This document shows positions 52,818 to 64,000 of a stretch of 64,000 nucleotides of DNA, in pieces. Position numbers and translations under genes: made by a program. This DNA is from Cruorifilaria tuberocauda (Eukaryota > Nematoda > Chromadorea > Rhabditida > Onchocercidae), in the NCBI GenBank assembly GCA_013365365.1, contig JABVXU010000028.1, positions 1-64,000 on the forward strand, in the 5' to 3' direction. How positions within the stretch are numbered: position 1 is the first letter of the stretch; every line of letters starts with the position of its first letter. A model generated the notes under the pieces. The model was not told the DNA's origin and searched no databases. It worked only from the letters and a program-made list of their open reading frames with translations.

Positions 52818-53544
52818 GTTTCAAAGATTTTGAAATTTAATAACAGTGGCCAATACTTTTGAAATTTCTAAAAATTTTCGCATCGTGATAATAGAATGGA
52901 TTTCGTTACAGCTTCACTCTAGTAACTTTGTTCAGTTGTTATTACATAGTATTGATATGTGTGCACATTGAAAAGATGTATGTAAATCTATTCGCGGTGA
53001 ACATTCCACCAGAATAAATAATTTCAAGATTTTATTATCAAATTTTTGTATTTTCAGTGACTAGTAATAAGTGAACGAAAAGAAGAAACTGTGTTTCATT
53101 GTAATTAGCTAAAGAGTAATACATGATCGCGTGAACTACAAGTTTTTACAAGTTAGGCTAGGAAAGAATATGTAGAATATTAGTAAGAAATATTTTATAT
53201 GATTAAGTGCAACGAATAATGCAACACATGATTTTCTTTAAATCAAGTGGAATAGGCGCATACACTACGTGGAGTATTAGTTGTCAACTACATGTAATGA
53301 GTCCACTAAAAATACCTTCAATATACAAGATTTAAAATCCCATGAAGTACGGGATAAAGTCACTGATTTATTTGTTATGAACACAGTAATAATTAGACAT
53401 AAATAGAAATAATGGTATACGAAAAACTGAGGGGTTAATAACTATTTGGGGCAAAAAAATCTTACTAATGTGCACAACTTGTTCTTCCCGGTTTTTCCCC
53501 TTTCACATCTTTTTTCGCTTGACACTCTTGGGCACTGTCTTCAT
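52818..53544. other. Convergent 3' regions of Era and TMEM65-like genes
   Basis: AT-rich, with one AATAAA (plus) at 53013. No coding signal is seen. Confidence 0.6.
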
Positions 53545-55296
53545 CTATTTATCCAGCAGCTTGGTTTTGGAACTTGATGAATCAAAGAAGAGTAGAGGAA
53601 ACATCCCAATAAGGCATCCAATAATTAATCCAATAGCGCGTCCAAGGTTCACAATAGCTCGAACAAAGGAAGATTCGAGCTGAAATAGAAAGTTCATATT
53701 TTATTCGCTTCCAGAAGTTTTCGCATTTTTTACCTGTTCAGAACCAAGTGCTGGTTGTTTAATGCCACATTTTGACGCGACACGTTCAACATAATGTGCA
53801 AGACCTACACCAGCAACATCCGATATCATGTTCCCAAGAGCTGCCGCAGCCATTGTGGACAGCGCTAAGCAGATAGCAATTGTCTAAAATAAATTCATTG
53901 CGGACACACCATCCATAGAAAAGTTAATTTGCTGTTTCGTTTTGTTTTTATCCTTTTTTCGCATTTTTTAAAATAATCCGTCATTTAATTTCACTCGGTT
54001 CTATAGATATTTTATAAATGCATGAATAGAAAGACAATATTGTATTTCATTTATCACATGAATTGATGGGACTGAATCTATCTACCTTGTCAATATATTC
54101 ACCGGCAATGATCATGATTGTATTATCAAGAAATCCAAAACCAATGAAAGGTACTAAATTTATTAGAAAAAGTTGACATGTCTGCTGACGTGAAAGATAT
54201 TTCCCTGAAGAAAGAAAATATTCAAATTCAAACATTTCACAAATTCAAATTTAATTTTTTAAATATAATATGAAAATTCAATTAATTTCTTATATTAAGC
54301 GTCAATAACATTTATAACGTGTCACTATCGGAAGAGTGACATGAAAAATTTTTACATTAAGTCTCATATCTGAAATATCAATACTGATACTAAGCAATGC
54401 CGATAATATTAGTGATATTAACGATATATCGTTTGATAAAGAATGATATAGACGTCACTTTTAAATTTATTTCGCATTTCAGTATAATTCTATGAAAAAT
54501 AACAGAAGTTCTGTTCATTTCTATTCACAGCAACAGTGAACTGAAACTTCTCATCAATGAGTTAATATTCAGGAAGAAAAAAAATCTGATTAAATTTACC
54601 AAATGGTAGATTAATCAAAAATTGAATGAAGACAAAGGATACTGTTAGTATCCTGATTTACTATTTAATCTTACCACTTGATACATTTGGAAGTTGTTTT
54701 TCCAGATTACCAAGGGCATTCTGAAGAAGCTTCCTCTCATTTGATGTTAATGCAGTAATAAACGCCCGAGCTTTAAATTCATCTTCAATGCGTATCTCTT
54801 TGATTCGATCAGAAATACTGACTGGAATATCGCAAAATCAAAAAAGCAGAGAATTCACATACTTAAAAGCTAATTAATGACAAATTTGTTTGTCTGTTAC
54901 TTAATTAATAAGTTGAAAAGTAACAAATTTATTAACTTGACTACTAATGGGCTAAATGAAAATTAGTAATAAAGCCAATATCAATAATAATGAAATAATA
55001 ATAATCTTTAAATTGACTCCATAATATTAACGAAAATTCCATAATTAATCAATTCTGGAAATTATGAAGTTTAATTTGATGTCGAAACAGTTCACACAAA
55101 TCATACGATTTTCTACGCTATATTTAAAACTTGACTAAGCTTTAAACAGAGTGCTTGGACATCAACAAGAAAGATCACCTGATACGCTTCGTCCGATATG
55201 CGCCAACCTTTGAATACAATGGCGGATAGAAGTGGAACTTAAGATACTAGTGGATACGCAACCTTTAGATAATATAAAGCTGAATGTCGCAGACAT
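53545..55296 (-). CDS. TMEM65: TMEM65-like mitochondrial inner-membrane protein
   Basis: TMEM65 is a three-pass inner mitochondrial membrane protein linked to respiratory function and Na+/Ca2+ exchange. Five exons (55296-55179, 54821-54675, 54204-54086, 53883-53734, 53679-53545) give 222 residues. The first ~39 residues are rich in Ser, Arg and hydrophobics without acids, a typical matrix-targeting sequence. Exon 2 is a soluble helical region (ARAFITALTSNERKLLQNAL). The membrane part carries the family's strongest signatures: VPFIGFGFLDNTIMIIAG, AAAALGNMISDVAGVGLAHY, and GRAIGLIIGCLIGMFPLLFF. The start was chosen over an ATG 13 bases upstream, which is in another frame and stops. All junctions agree in phase. 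Its neighbour across the 3' ends is also mitochondrial. Confidence 0.95.
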
Positions 55297-56387
55297 TTCG
55301 CCCATATCATGTAATTTTAGAAACTATTCAATTATTGCTTTTTAAAAACTTTCCAAAATCAAATCCTCGCGACTAAAATATGTAGGTTAACAAAAAAGAC
55401 TCCGGGAGTTAAATTTACATAAATAGGACACGGATAACACAGTTGTAGCGATAGAAACGTTAAAACTTGCTAATTAGCCAACTGGGAAGTTTTTTTTGAG
55501 TTATCGTTATTTATTAATCTTAGTAATTATTTACTTCTTACGCATAATTGTTAATCGCCCACGCCTATTAATATGATAAAATATGAGGAAATTTTCGATG
55601 CTCTAGTAAGATTATTACAACAATGGAGAACAGAAAGTGAAGCTTCGTTACATTGCAATTACATCTTACCCATATAATTAGTAATCAATTTGTGAGGAAT
55701 AAAATGCATAGCTTGCTTTATGAAATAAAAGAAACTTCTGAGAAATCTCCCCAGCCCAAAAATTCAATTTTCAATTTTGATTTCAATGAGATTGTATGCT
55801 TGAAATGCTTTTCTTTCCTTTACTTGCCTAATATCGGTCTATATCTCTAAAATTTTCTTTTCGATTTTTTCATAACATAATTTATATACATGCATCGATA
55901 GCTTCTGGAAACTACACTTTTCAAGTAGTTAATTTGTAACCATTACTTCCATTTTCTTGCAATAATTCTGTATTCAACCCAGAAGAAATAATTTTGGAAG
56001 GTATATAATTCATTTCATAGTAAAAAAACAACGAATAAACTGAAACAAAAATTTTATAGACATATATTTAACAGGAAATAGATAAGCCACCGACAAACTA
56101 AAACACCATAATTCTGAAATATTAGGAAAGGAAAAAAACAAAGATGAGCTTGAATCGATAAAGCAGATCGATATCATTGCAACTGAAGTATAATTGATAA
56201 AATAAAACAAAAATAATGTGAGAGAAAAAAGCGCAAGATGATTCTGAACTAATAAGTAAGATGACCTTACTGCAGTTAAATAAAAAATAAAAGTACATAC
56301 CATATTTAATAAATATTCATTTCATACATCTGATCTTACATCCTACACAAGCGTTATAATCAAAATTGTATATCAGTGGGATTTATT
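55297..56387. other. Intergenic region between two minus-strand genes
   Basis: It holds the 3' end of the FAM98-like gene (right) and the promoter side of the TMEM65-like gene (left). The open frames at 55653 (plus) and 56010 (minus) are AT-driven and unsupported. Confidence 0.5.
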
Positions 56388-59300
56388 TTATCTGTAACTA
56401 TGTTGTCCACCACGTCCTCTCCTACCACCACCACGTCGACCACCACTATGGCTTTGATTATAATATCCTTCGTATTCTCTCATTACCTTCAATAAAAATA
56501 GTGATAAAGCGCAGAACTGATTTTTGAACATATATATACTTTTCCCCTTCTGTTTTCGAAAAACGTTGCTAACAAACATAAAGTGTCGTTAAGTAACAAT
56601 TAGAGTAATACCAGAATTTTAAAACGATCACAACGTACCTGACTTTCGAAACCTGCACCTCGATTACCACTTTTAAATCCTCCTCCTCCATAACCTCCAC
56701 GATATCCTTCATCATAAACGTCCTGAAAACTTCCACCTCCTCGATATCCACCGCTATCCCTTTGATAACCGCGTCCTCCGCCTCTTTTATAATCACCTTG
56801 TTGTCTGCCTAAAATTTATTTCCAGTCAGTGCAAAAGTTTTGTTCACAAATTTATTCCATTCACAAAATCAGAAACATACCTCCTCGATCCGAAACGCGA
56901 TCCTTTACCCAAGGAGGCATTTCTGGTGGAGGTGCTCGCAGTTCAAAAGGCCTTCCACCACGATCACCGGGACGATCAGCCATCAATACCTAAAAAATTT
57001 ATTTCTTTGAAAAACACATATGATATTCTTGAAGCAATACAATTTTTTAAAGATGGCAAAAGCAGTTCTTCTTCTTGTATTAAACACTTTGTTTTAATGC
57101 CTGCTAGACTGTTAATATATGTCAAAAGCAGAATGATACAATTCGAAGTCCTACAATTCAGCATATTGCGACATACGTTATACGTTTTGTTCCTTTTTAA
57201 TATCCATACCGATGAACATTATTAGGTAGACGAGTATAACAAAAAAGGAAAGTGAGAGATTTTTGAGAGAAAATTTATATAAAATACACTTTGAATTCTC
57301 TCTGCATGAAGCAAATTAGCAAAGTTATTTGAAATGATGAAAAAACGAAATTGGGAAATATCCAACCTTATTTAAGCGTGATGCAGTACGTCTTCTCTCC
57401 TTTTCACTATTTATTCTATCAACTGTTAGAAGGGAGCTAGTCGCTGCAAGTAAATCATCCATGCCAACATTTGATGTCACTGTAATCTGTTCTCGTTGAG
57501 GACGATAAATTTCATGTAATTTATCCTGGAAGATAACAAATATAAGACAATCCTTTATCTTTTTAATAACATAGTTTCATTTCTGAAGGACTAAATGAAA
57601 CTACACTTTTAATGCTTATAAGAATAAACACTTACTTGCATTTTCTTTATCCGATCGGACCAGGTGAACGATTGAATTGTAACATCGAGACGTTTAAGCA
57701 ACAACAGAATCCGAGTTCGATATTCCTGCACTAATTTTTCATTCAGCGCTTCGATTTTCTCCCATTGAATATCATTTAACGATGCCGTCAATAAGGGATG
57801 TGGTTTTTCTTTGCATTTATCCATTTGTCTCTCAGCCTAATAATAAAAGAAGCGTTGGAACAAAATCAATTATTTAACTTCTATTATAGATGTGAAAGTT
57901 CTTGTATTTATATTGTTCTGAACTATGAGAATAAATGTAACACGAAAACACTAACCAAATCCTTCAATGTTGAAAAAACATTCTCAGTAATACTAGCAGG
58001 TAACTGATCCATACCTACTGCTAAGAATGCATTTTCCAGGTGAAGTACTTCATCGCTCTTGTACTACAAATGATATTTGCAATGTTGGGATGAAATTGGA
58101 ACACCTCACATAAAAGAGAAAATATGATCAGCAATCTTATTACCTGATGAATAACAAGAAATTTTAAATGCTAATCCTCATACTACATTTTATTATAATT
58201 ATTATTATTACTACATTTTATCATCTTTATATTACTACATTTTATTATGTATTCTTTTCGAGAGCCCTATGAATTTACTTTTTGACCATAATAGACAGAT
58301 GTGTTGCAACAAAATAAACAACATTAAATAAAAAAACCCATATCGGTCATGTGATTCAAATTAAAGAACAAATTTCTAAAGGATGTTTGAAATCAGATGG
58401 ATGAATTTGAACTTGAAGTTAAAATTGAGGCTGGAAATCCGATTGTGCCTTCTTAACGAATATTATTCTTTAATAAATTTCCCTTATATTCTTTTAACGA
58501 AGTAGAAGTTAAGGAAAATAAACCCATATTTTATTTTGCAAGAACTAGAAACTTTAGTCTTCGAATCTCCAAATAGAAATTTCAACTGTTTCTTAGTTTT
58601 CTCAGAACTACTTCATTTCACACTTTTCTTTGGAAAAGGATTCGTGAAGAAATTCATGATGAGATTTAAATTTCATTTATAAAGAAGTAATGAGCGAAAA
58701 AAATCAGAAAATCAGAACTAAGTCTTATAGTAATATTCTTTAATTCAAACTGTAATAAACCTCTGGAACATCTTCTTGCAACCGGTTCAGTGCCGTCAGC
58801 CGGGCGCATTTCATGTGCCCAATAAGGAAATTAAGTAACTTAGCTTGATTTTCGATAGATTGAAATCGTTCCGCAACTGGTCCGCATGTCAGTGCATCCA
58901 CTGGACATTCTGAAATATGAAATATAAATTTTAAAGCAATCTGACTTCTGAAATGCATATTCAATCTTTAAATTTAAATCTATCTTGTCTGCTACTGAAT
59001 TTGAAATGTTTGAAAAAATCATATTATGATTAACCACCACCACATATCGGACAACTCTTGTTGTTTTTTATGTCTATTAATTATGTATTAAAAAATTATC
59101 TTCTCTTAAATCTTCAAAACTTCATTAACTTATCTAAAACTCTCACCGATTCAAAAAGAACATTTACCTAATTCGGATAGCACTGAACTAAGCTCTAGAA
59201 AAAAAAATTCCACATTATCATGTCCATTTGGTGCATGCACTGTTTCATCCAAACCATGCAGTGCCATTATCTCATTACACAACCATTCGATTACCTTGAA

Positions 59301-59848
59301 AAAACGCAAATCTTCAATCCCTGCTTTTTGTATTTCTTGTAATTCTTCCGGTGAAAAAATATTGCAACTGAAAATGCATTGAGAATAAATATTCGTTTTC
59401 TTCCATATACCTAAGAAACAATATTGTGTTTCATGAAAAAAATTATCAGTTCCTAACATTATTGGAGATCGCGAAAAGCTATTCAACTCAAGCGTTTATT
59501 CCATTGTATGGTTAAATTTGAATTCATTACCAGCAGTAAATTTTACGAGTAAATCCCAATTTAAAGAAGTAATAAACTATTAAATTCATTTGTTAATAGC
59601 AACTTAATTTACTTTTTATCCAGATAGAATAAGTAAACGGTAAACGAAAAAAGCTTTATAGATAAGATGAAATGAGTTAATACGATTGAATACGTTAATT
59701 AATACGAAATGAGTTAATTTATCCAATTGTCCGCATTTAAAAGAGCCAAAGATAATTGGGGAAGGAGAATTGAAATATGCAACTGTGCTTACCCGAAGGA
59801 AATAATTTCATTAGTAATGGAAGATTGATTCTGTGATATTCGATCCAT
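56388..59848 (-). CDS. FAM98: FAM98-like RNA-associated protein with RG-rich tail
   Basis: FAM98 proteins work with DDX1 and the RTCB tRNA-ligase complex in RNA handling. Nine exons (59848-59793, 59367-59168, 58909-58761, 58063-57956, 57836-57636, 57525-57367, 56989-56881, 56808-56639, 56486-56388) give 416 residues. The N-terminal half matches the family's calponin-homology-like region (FFKVIEWLCNEIMAL; CPVDALTCGPVAERF). Exon 5 has the hallmark stretch QWEKIEALNEKL, then KRLDVTIQSFTWSDRIKK. Exon 7 has DRGGRPFELRAPPPEMPPW, very close to the human motif. From about residue 328 the protein is Gly/Arg/Tyr-rich, ending in RRGGGRRGRGGQ, a likely arginine-methylation and RNA-binding tail. The start is a short exon with one ATG in phase. 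Introns 1 and 3 are the longest, and intron 3 contains a short ATT/TACTACATTTTAT repeat. Confidence 0.94.
58180..58250. repeat. TACTACATTTTAT triple repeat with ATT tract
   Basis: Three near-identical copies of TACTACATTTTAT, separated by ATT triplets, inside FAM98-like intron 3. Confidence 0.8.
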
Positions 59849-62345
59849 TTGAACTGAAATTAAAAATTTAATTCTAACAGAATATAAGCAAGTGAATCGC
59901 AATTTCTACCCAGTACTTTTAATTTAGCGAAGTTATTGTTTAACCATATGATAACGAGAAAAATAGGTTATAACAAATCCACCACTAAAAGAGAATGAAT
60001 AACACTTGGTCCAACTAATTCACCGTTTCTGGGTAACCGGTATAATTAATCGATCAACCAAATATGTATGAAGCATTGTAGTATAAATATAGGTAACAAT
60101 AATACACTATCGAATATAAAACAATGATAGTACTGGAATACTTCCCATATAAATAGCCGAAATAATGGGTACCAAAGACCTTGTTGATCAAATTCAAGTT
60201 AAATTCAGATCATTAATAATGACTAGTATTGGACAAGTCTTAAAAGTATTGCCTAAAAATTTTCAAAAGGAACTTAATCACTGATAGCATTTCTCAGAAG
60301 AGAATACTGAAAATCCAAATGTGTGATTTTTATAATTTTTAAATAAATGACACTTGAAAAAATTTGAGCGATCTCTTAAAAACATTGCTCGAGTCACTGA
60401 TGATTACATATTATTTATTTAAAACCAAGTATTTATGCTATTTCTTTGATGCAATCAAATAATTCAATCATTTCAGGGTCACGCTTTCAGCATGACGGAA
60501 AAGCGGAATCATCACAAGGCATAATTCTGACATAGGAATCGCTGTGCCTAATACACAAGATAGACACCAACGCGTGGTTAAGCATAAGTCGCTACCAGGA
60601 CCACCACCTTCACGTGTTATGATCGATGAATGGATTGATCTGCGTGTTGGTGATCCACGACAACAATAAAAAATCAATCAAAGCATTCAGTTAAAATTTG
60701 GCATGCATAGTAGAAAAAATTACTGCCGTGGTATCATTAAAGTGACACCTGTTGTGGATAGGATTTAGAACAATAGGATGATTACAAAGAGAATCTACTT
60801 TGATAAAAATGACGAGAAATCTCATTGTGCAAAAACAAATACTTTCAAGAGAAATTGCCAATCACTATTAATAAATTTTAAGGAAACTAAAATTACTTCT
60901 AAATGATAATTAATTATGATTAACAAAGTCGAAGAGCATAGATCGGAGTTAGTAAAGCAAGATATTTTGAAGGTTTCAAAATCGGCGATGTAACAGAGTT
61001 ATAGAACTTCGAATTTTGGCAAAAAATTAGTTAGTCGAGCAGATTTAATTAGAAATTTTATATAATGAGGATTGTGTGCTATGAGTTATGTGATTTTATT
61101 TAAAAAAAAATACAAAACTAAAAAAACCTTTTTTGTTCTACACAAAAAGAAAATAAAATAGTTTGAAGAGTTAAAATCTCTAATTCGACGCATTAATGAG
61201 AAAATATTTCAAAAATTTAGCATAACAAGGAAGTATCAGTAGCATTTAGAAAAGAGATTGGTCGGATCTGCAAAATCAAATGGTACTCTACTCTACTGCA
61301 AAACAAAATCTAGTTGCGGATTTAATTTACACTCCTTTGAGTTCTTAATTAATTTTCAACTTACCCATTCCAATAAACAAGGATTGATTTGAGCTTTTGG
61401 ATTTAAACCTAGGCTTAGGCATATGCCTTTAGATAATAAAGTATTCCACGTTTTTTATCTTGAATAAGCTTAAAATCTTTCCGCGCTGTCAAAAAAAATA
61501 CAAATGTTGTAAAGCTGGAGAAGATTTGCGACTTTACTTGACGATCCTTCTGAAAATCTGGTCCAGAGCTAAGGGAATACCTATTCAGTGATCCATCTTT
61601 CTCGATAAAACTTTTCCCTTCTCAGTCTCTCGTTGAATTTTCAATTCAGTTCATGATTTCTACGATGGTAGCAACTACTGAATCCCACTACAGTGGATTT
61701 CGGTGTCCTCTTTTTTACAACATTAAAAAATCGAAAATGATAACAAAAACCTTGCTGTCAATGTTAAAGACACTTCGCTGGTGAACCAAAATAAACTCAA
61801 AAAAAATACTAAAACGCATCAATTTTATTTATCACTGCCGTCAAAATTTACGTGGATGAAAAATTGAAATATTCGCCAAAGCACTATTTTTTTAGCACAT
61901 TCGATCATAAAAAAAAATGAAAGTATTTGTTGTGGAAGCAATCACTGATAAGTAGTAACAGTGAAAAGGTAAAACCTTGAAGTCGAAGAAAAGATACATG
62001 GCATATGCCATACAAAGAATTTCGACCGGAAAATTTTTACCAAATCAACTGGAAGGAAGTTAAAAAAGAAGTACGAAAAATACACATTTTTTTGCCTCTC
62101 TTCTTTTTCACATATGAGAAAAGCTACGGAAATCTAGAAAATATTTCTTAATCCAAACAATACTGTTTCACAAATTCGAAATTTTTCGGGTTTTTACGAA
62201 AATAAATGAAATAAATCGTATTGAAGTAAGAAACACCGTATAGCATTCATAATTATTTTTATAAAACGAAGAAAAAATCACTGTAGAAACCGGGAAAAGG
62301 AATCATGATATCAATAATCATACATAATTTGCTACACTGCTGGAA
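59849..62345. other. Intergenic region with one orphan coding exon
   Basis: About 2.5 kb upstream of the FAM98-like start and downstream of the first zinc-finger gene. Apart from the orphan exon at 60.5-60.7 kb it is AT-rich with no supported coding. A cluster of near-repeats (ATGAGTTAAT, AATACG) lies just before it at 59,670-59,720, inside FAM98-like intron 1. Confidence 0.5.
60496..60669 (+). CDS. Orphan coding-like exon, unidentified
   Basis: A stretch of near-balanced base composition in AT-rich DNA. In the plus frame it stays open for 57 codons to a TAA. Its product is soluble and coding-like: basic first (RHQRVVKHKSLPGPPPSR), then VMIDEWIDLRVGDPRQQ. Possible acceptors precede it (GCTTTCAG at about 60,490; GACATAG ending at 60,535, the better fit to phase). 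No upstream exon with a start codon was found, so it may be a terminal exon, a gene remnant, or a processed fragment. The minus strand is also open here. I recognise no family. Confidence 0.35.
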   Translation, partial: RKSGIITRHNSDIGIAVPNTQDRHQRVVKHKSLPGPPPSRVMIDEWIDLRVGDPRQQ

Positions 62346-62967
62346 TTATGATCCTTCTGCCTGATCCACCAACTCTGCCGGCAGTGGGCTCTTTGGATGC
62401 TTCGATTCGAAGTGCTCCTTGTAACTCCTTTTATCCATCATCTGCGCCTGGAATAAATAAATGACTAATTGAAACTTTAGTCTGCATTATTTCAGAACAA
62501 TTATCTCTTCAAGAACTTGAATTACGAGTAATAAGTCGTAGATCAAAGAATCAAGATATGAAGTTCGAACAGTTACTGTTTAGACCGAAGAGTGAAGCAT
62601 GACAACTAACAAATAAAATATTACCGGATAAAAGCGACTCTCATTCCAAATAAAAAACTAAAACAGAAGAAATCTTATCAAGAATATCTTTGTTACATTT
62701 TGGCAAAGCCAAGCTCTAAAATGACACTGAAATATATAGATTAATAAATTAGGACAAAATTGATAATTGTGTCAGGAGTCAAATCTATTACTGCATGAAA
62801 GAATTCTCACGTAACTCACGCCACTAACTTACCATGCAAACAGTGCATTTATAGATGAGCGATTTGAGACATGCTCCTTTCTGGTCATGTCCAATCGATT
62901 TCTTCAGTGCTTCCTGCTTCTTTAGATTCTTCGCTTTAGCTTGCATCTTCATATGACCACGCGTCAT
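62346..62967 (-). CDS. ZNF706: ZNF706-like small C2H2 zinc-finger protein, copy A
   Basis: Small nuclear proteins of the 4F5/ZNF706 family have one C2H2 finger after a Lys/Gln-rich N-terminus; in mammals ZNF706 acts in stem-cell gene repression. Two exons (62967-62833 and 62447-62346) give 78 residues, matching the 76 of the human protein. The N-terminal 30 residues are Lys/Gln-rich (MKMQAKAKNLKKQE) and lead into GHDQKGA. The finger is split by the intron: CTVC in exon 1, and HFESKHPK with both His in exon 2. The tail reads SPLPAELVDQAEGS, longer and less conserved than in copy B. A strong acceptor (TTTTCCCAG) about 25 bases before the ATG could be a trans-splice site. Confidence 0.93.
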
Positions 62968-63766
62968 TCTTGCTGGTTTTCGATACCGGTGCTGGGAAAA
63001 GACAAATTTAAACGTTTAGTTTGGAAAAATTGATATAATTACTACGAACGTTCATAATAATACTATTAATTAGTATTCATTATGACTTCATTGAGAAACA
63101 CCGAAATCATAAATGCATATGTAAGTCTGATTATCTTAGATTTTATCATTATACAGATCTTCAAGGATAATTCAGTGTTCAGAATCACAGTTTCTTCCAT
63201 AATATATTTATGTGCTAAAATCTATGAGCAAAATGGCCAAGTATTATTGCAGTGACCTGCAGAATACTTTATGTAGCATACTAGCTAATTTAAAACATGA
63301 AACTGAATGATCCCTAAGTAAAATCCTTGGTTTAGTACCAAAAAATATAAACTGCTAAGCTTCCAAACAGAAAAAGACATCATTTATCCATTTCTTCAAC
63401 CAGTAACTGAGAACCCAAATTTACATATTACCCAATCAAAAGAAGATAATTGTTGAAATAAAGACACTGATACTATCGACTATAATTGCATAATTAAAAA
63501 GATGCACCATCAAACGAACTGTAACCATTTAATAAATTAGTACTGCCTTACACTTGCATCACTTGAAAAAAATAGTATTAATAAATTAAAAAGGAGAAAA
63601 CGGCGTATTCATAAAATATAGAGACAATGTACACGACTGCGTCAATAATGTTGCAGGAATATTGTGGTGGAAGTCGATAATATGCCAATGAGAAACACAA
63701 GTATAAGGTAATATTAGATATATCACAAATGAAAAACGCTTGTTATGCTAATATGGCCTGATCTGT
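62968..63766. other. Spacer between tandem zinc-finger genes
   Basis: About 800 bases of AT-rich DNA between the stop of copy B and the start of copy A. No coding signal is seen. Confidence 0.6.
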
Positions 63767-63862
63767 TTACACCTGAACATCAACCAATTCTGGTGGAAGA
63801 GCAGCTTTCGGATGTTTTGACTCGAAATGCTGCTTGTAGGTTTTCGGATCTGGCATCAAAGC
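63767..63862 (-). CDS. ZNF706: ZNF706-like zinc-finger protein, copy B, last exon only
   Basis: A terminal exon opened by TTTTTTGCAG encodes 31 residues and a stop. It contains MPDPKTYKQHFESKHPK with both zinc-binding His, and the family tail PPELVDV. It aligns without gaps with the last exon of copy A and is closer to the human protein than copy A is. The matching first exon, carrying the two Cys, should lie beyond the right edge of the window. The gene is in the same orientation as copy A. Confidence 0.9.
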   Translation of the reverse strand, partial: ALMPDPKTYKQHFESKHPKAALPPELVDVQV

Positions 63863-64000
63863 CTGCAAAAAATATTTCCTTATGTTTGATTTTACTGATT
63901 ATGCTTCTGAGCTTGTCAGAAACTTAAGAATTAGCACCGAACCTTTTGCTGACGAATAGAATTTATTCCGAAAACTTTAAGAAAACTTGTTTAATAGATT

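Noticed and set aside
56010..56303. A 97-codon hydrophobic minus-strand frame below the FAM98-like gene.
   Set aside because: It lies in the expected 3' UTR, is AT-driven and has no family resemblance.

Overview
This window looks like nuclear DNA of a nematode, probably of the filarial/spirurid type. The evidence is very AT-rich intergenic DNA, genes split into many short exons, introns of roughly 90-900 bases ending in TTTCAG or TTTTAG, and nematode-style versions of raptor (daf-15), cyclin B3 (cyb-3) and a CNTD1/COSA-1 relative. No bacterial operon, CRISPR array, rRNA or convincing tRNA was seen, and nothing that looks like Wolbachia or virus DNA. The clade assignment is inference.

Layout from left to right. 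A quiescin sulfhydryl oxidase gene (minus) runs off the left edge. It is followed by about 11.8 kb of AT-rich DNA with only weak or decayed coding signals. A complete 12-exon CYP4-type cytochrome P450 (minus, 15.6-19.1 kb) is followed by 5 kb without a supported gene. Cyclin B3 (plus, 24.3-26.3 kb) lies tail to tail with a CNTD1/COSA-1-like meiotic cyclin (minus, 27.1-29.8 kb). Next come an unidentified 286-residue multi-span membrane protein (plus), a divergent alpha-tubulin (minus), the 29-exon raptor gene (plus, 38.7-48.6 kb), and a mitochondrial Era GTPase (plus) tail to tail with a TMEM65-like mitochondrial membrane protein (minus). A FAM98-like RNA-binding protein (minus) and an orphan coding exon (plus) follow. 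The window ends with two tandem ZNF706-like zinc-finger genes (minus), the second cut by the right edge.

The spliced models were built by hand from splice signals, reading phase and family resemblance. For all ten genes complete within the window, exon lengths sum to a multiple of three and give one open protein of the expected size: P450 533 aa, cyclin 374, CNTD1-like 369, membrane protein 286, tubulin 451, raptor 1443, Era 413, TMEM65-like 222, FAM98-like 416, ZNF706-like 78.

Functional themes. Two cyclin-fold genes linked to cell division and meiotic crossing-over are neighbours. Two mitochondrial genes are neighbours. Raptor (TORC1 growth control) sits between them. Nothing shows that these groupings are operons. 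The most unusual signals are three probable GC-AG introns in three genes, a P450 I-helix without its usual threonine, an alpha-tubulin without Lys40, a tandem zinc-finger duplication, tandem splice acceptors in raptor, and several small unassigned coding candidates. I did not find a clearly new multi-gene system.
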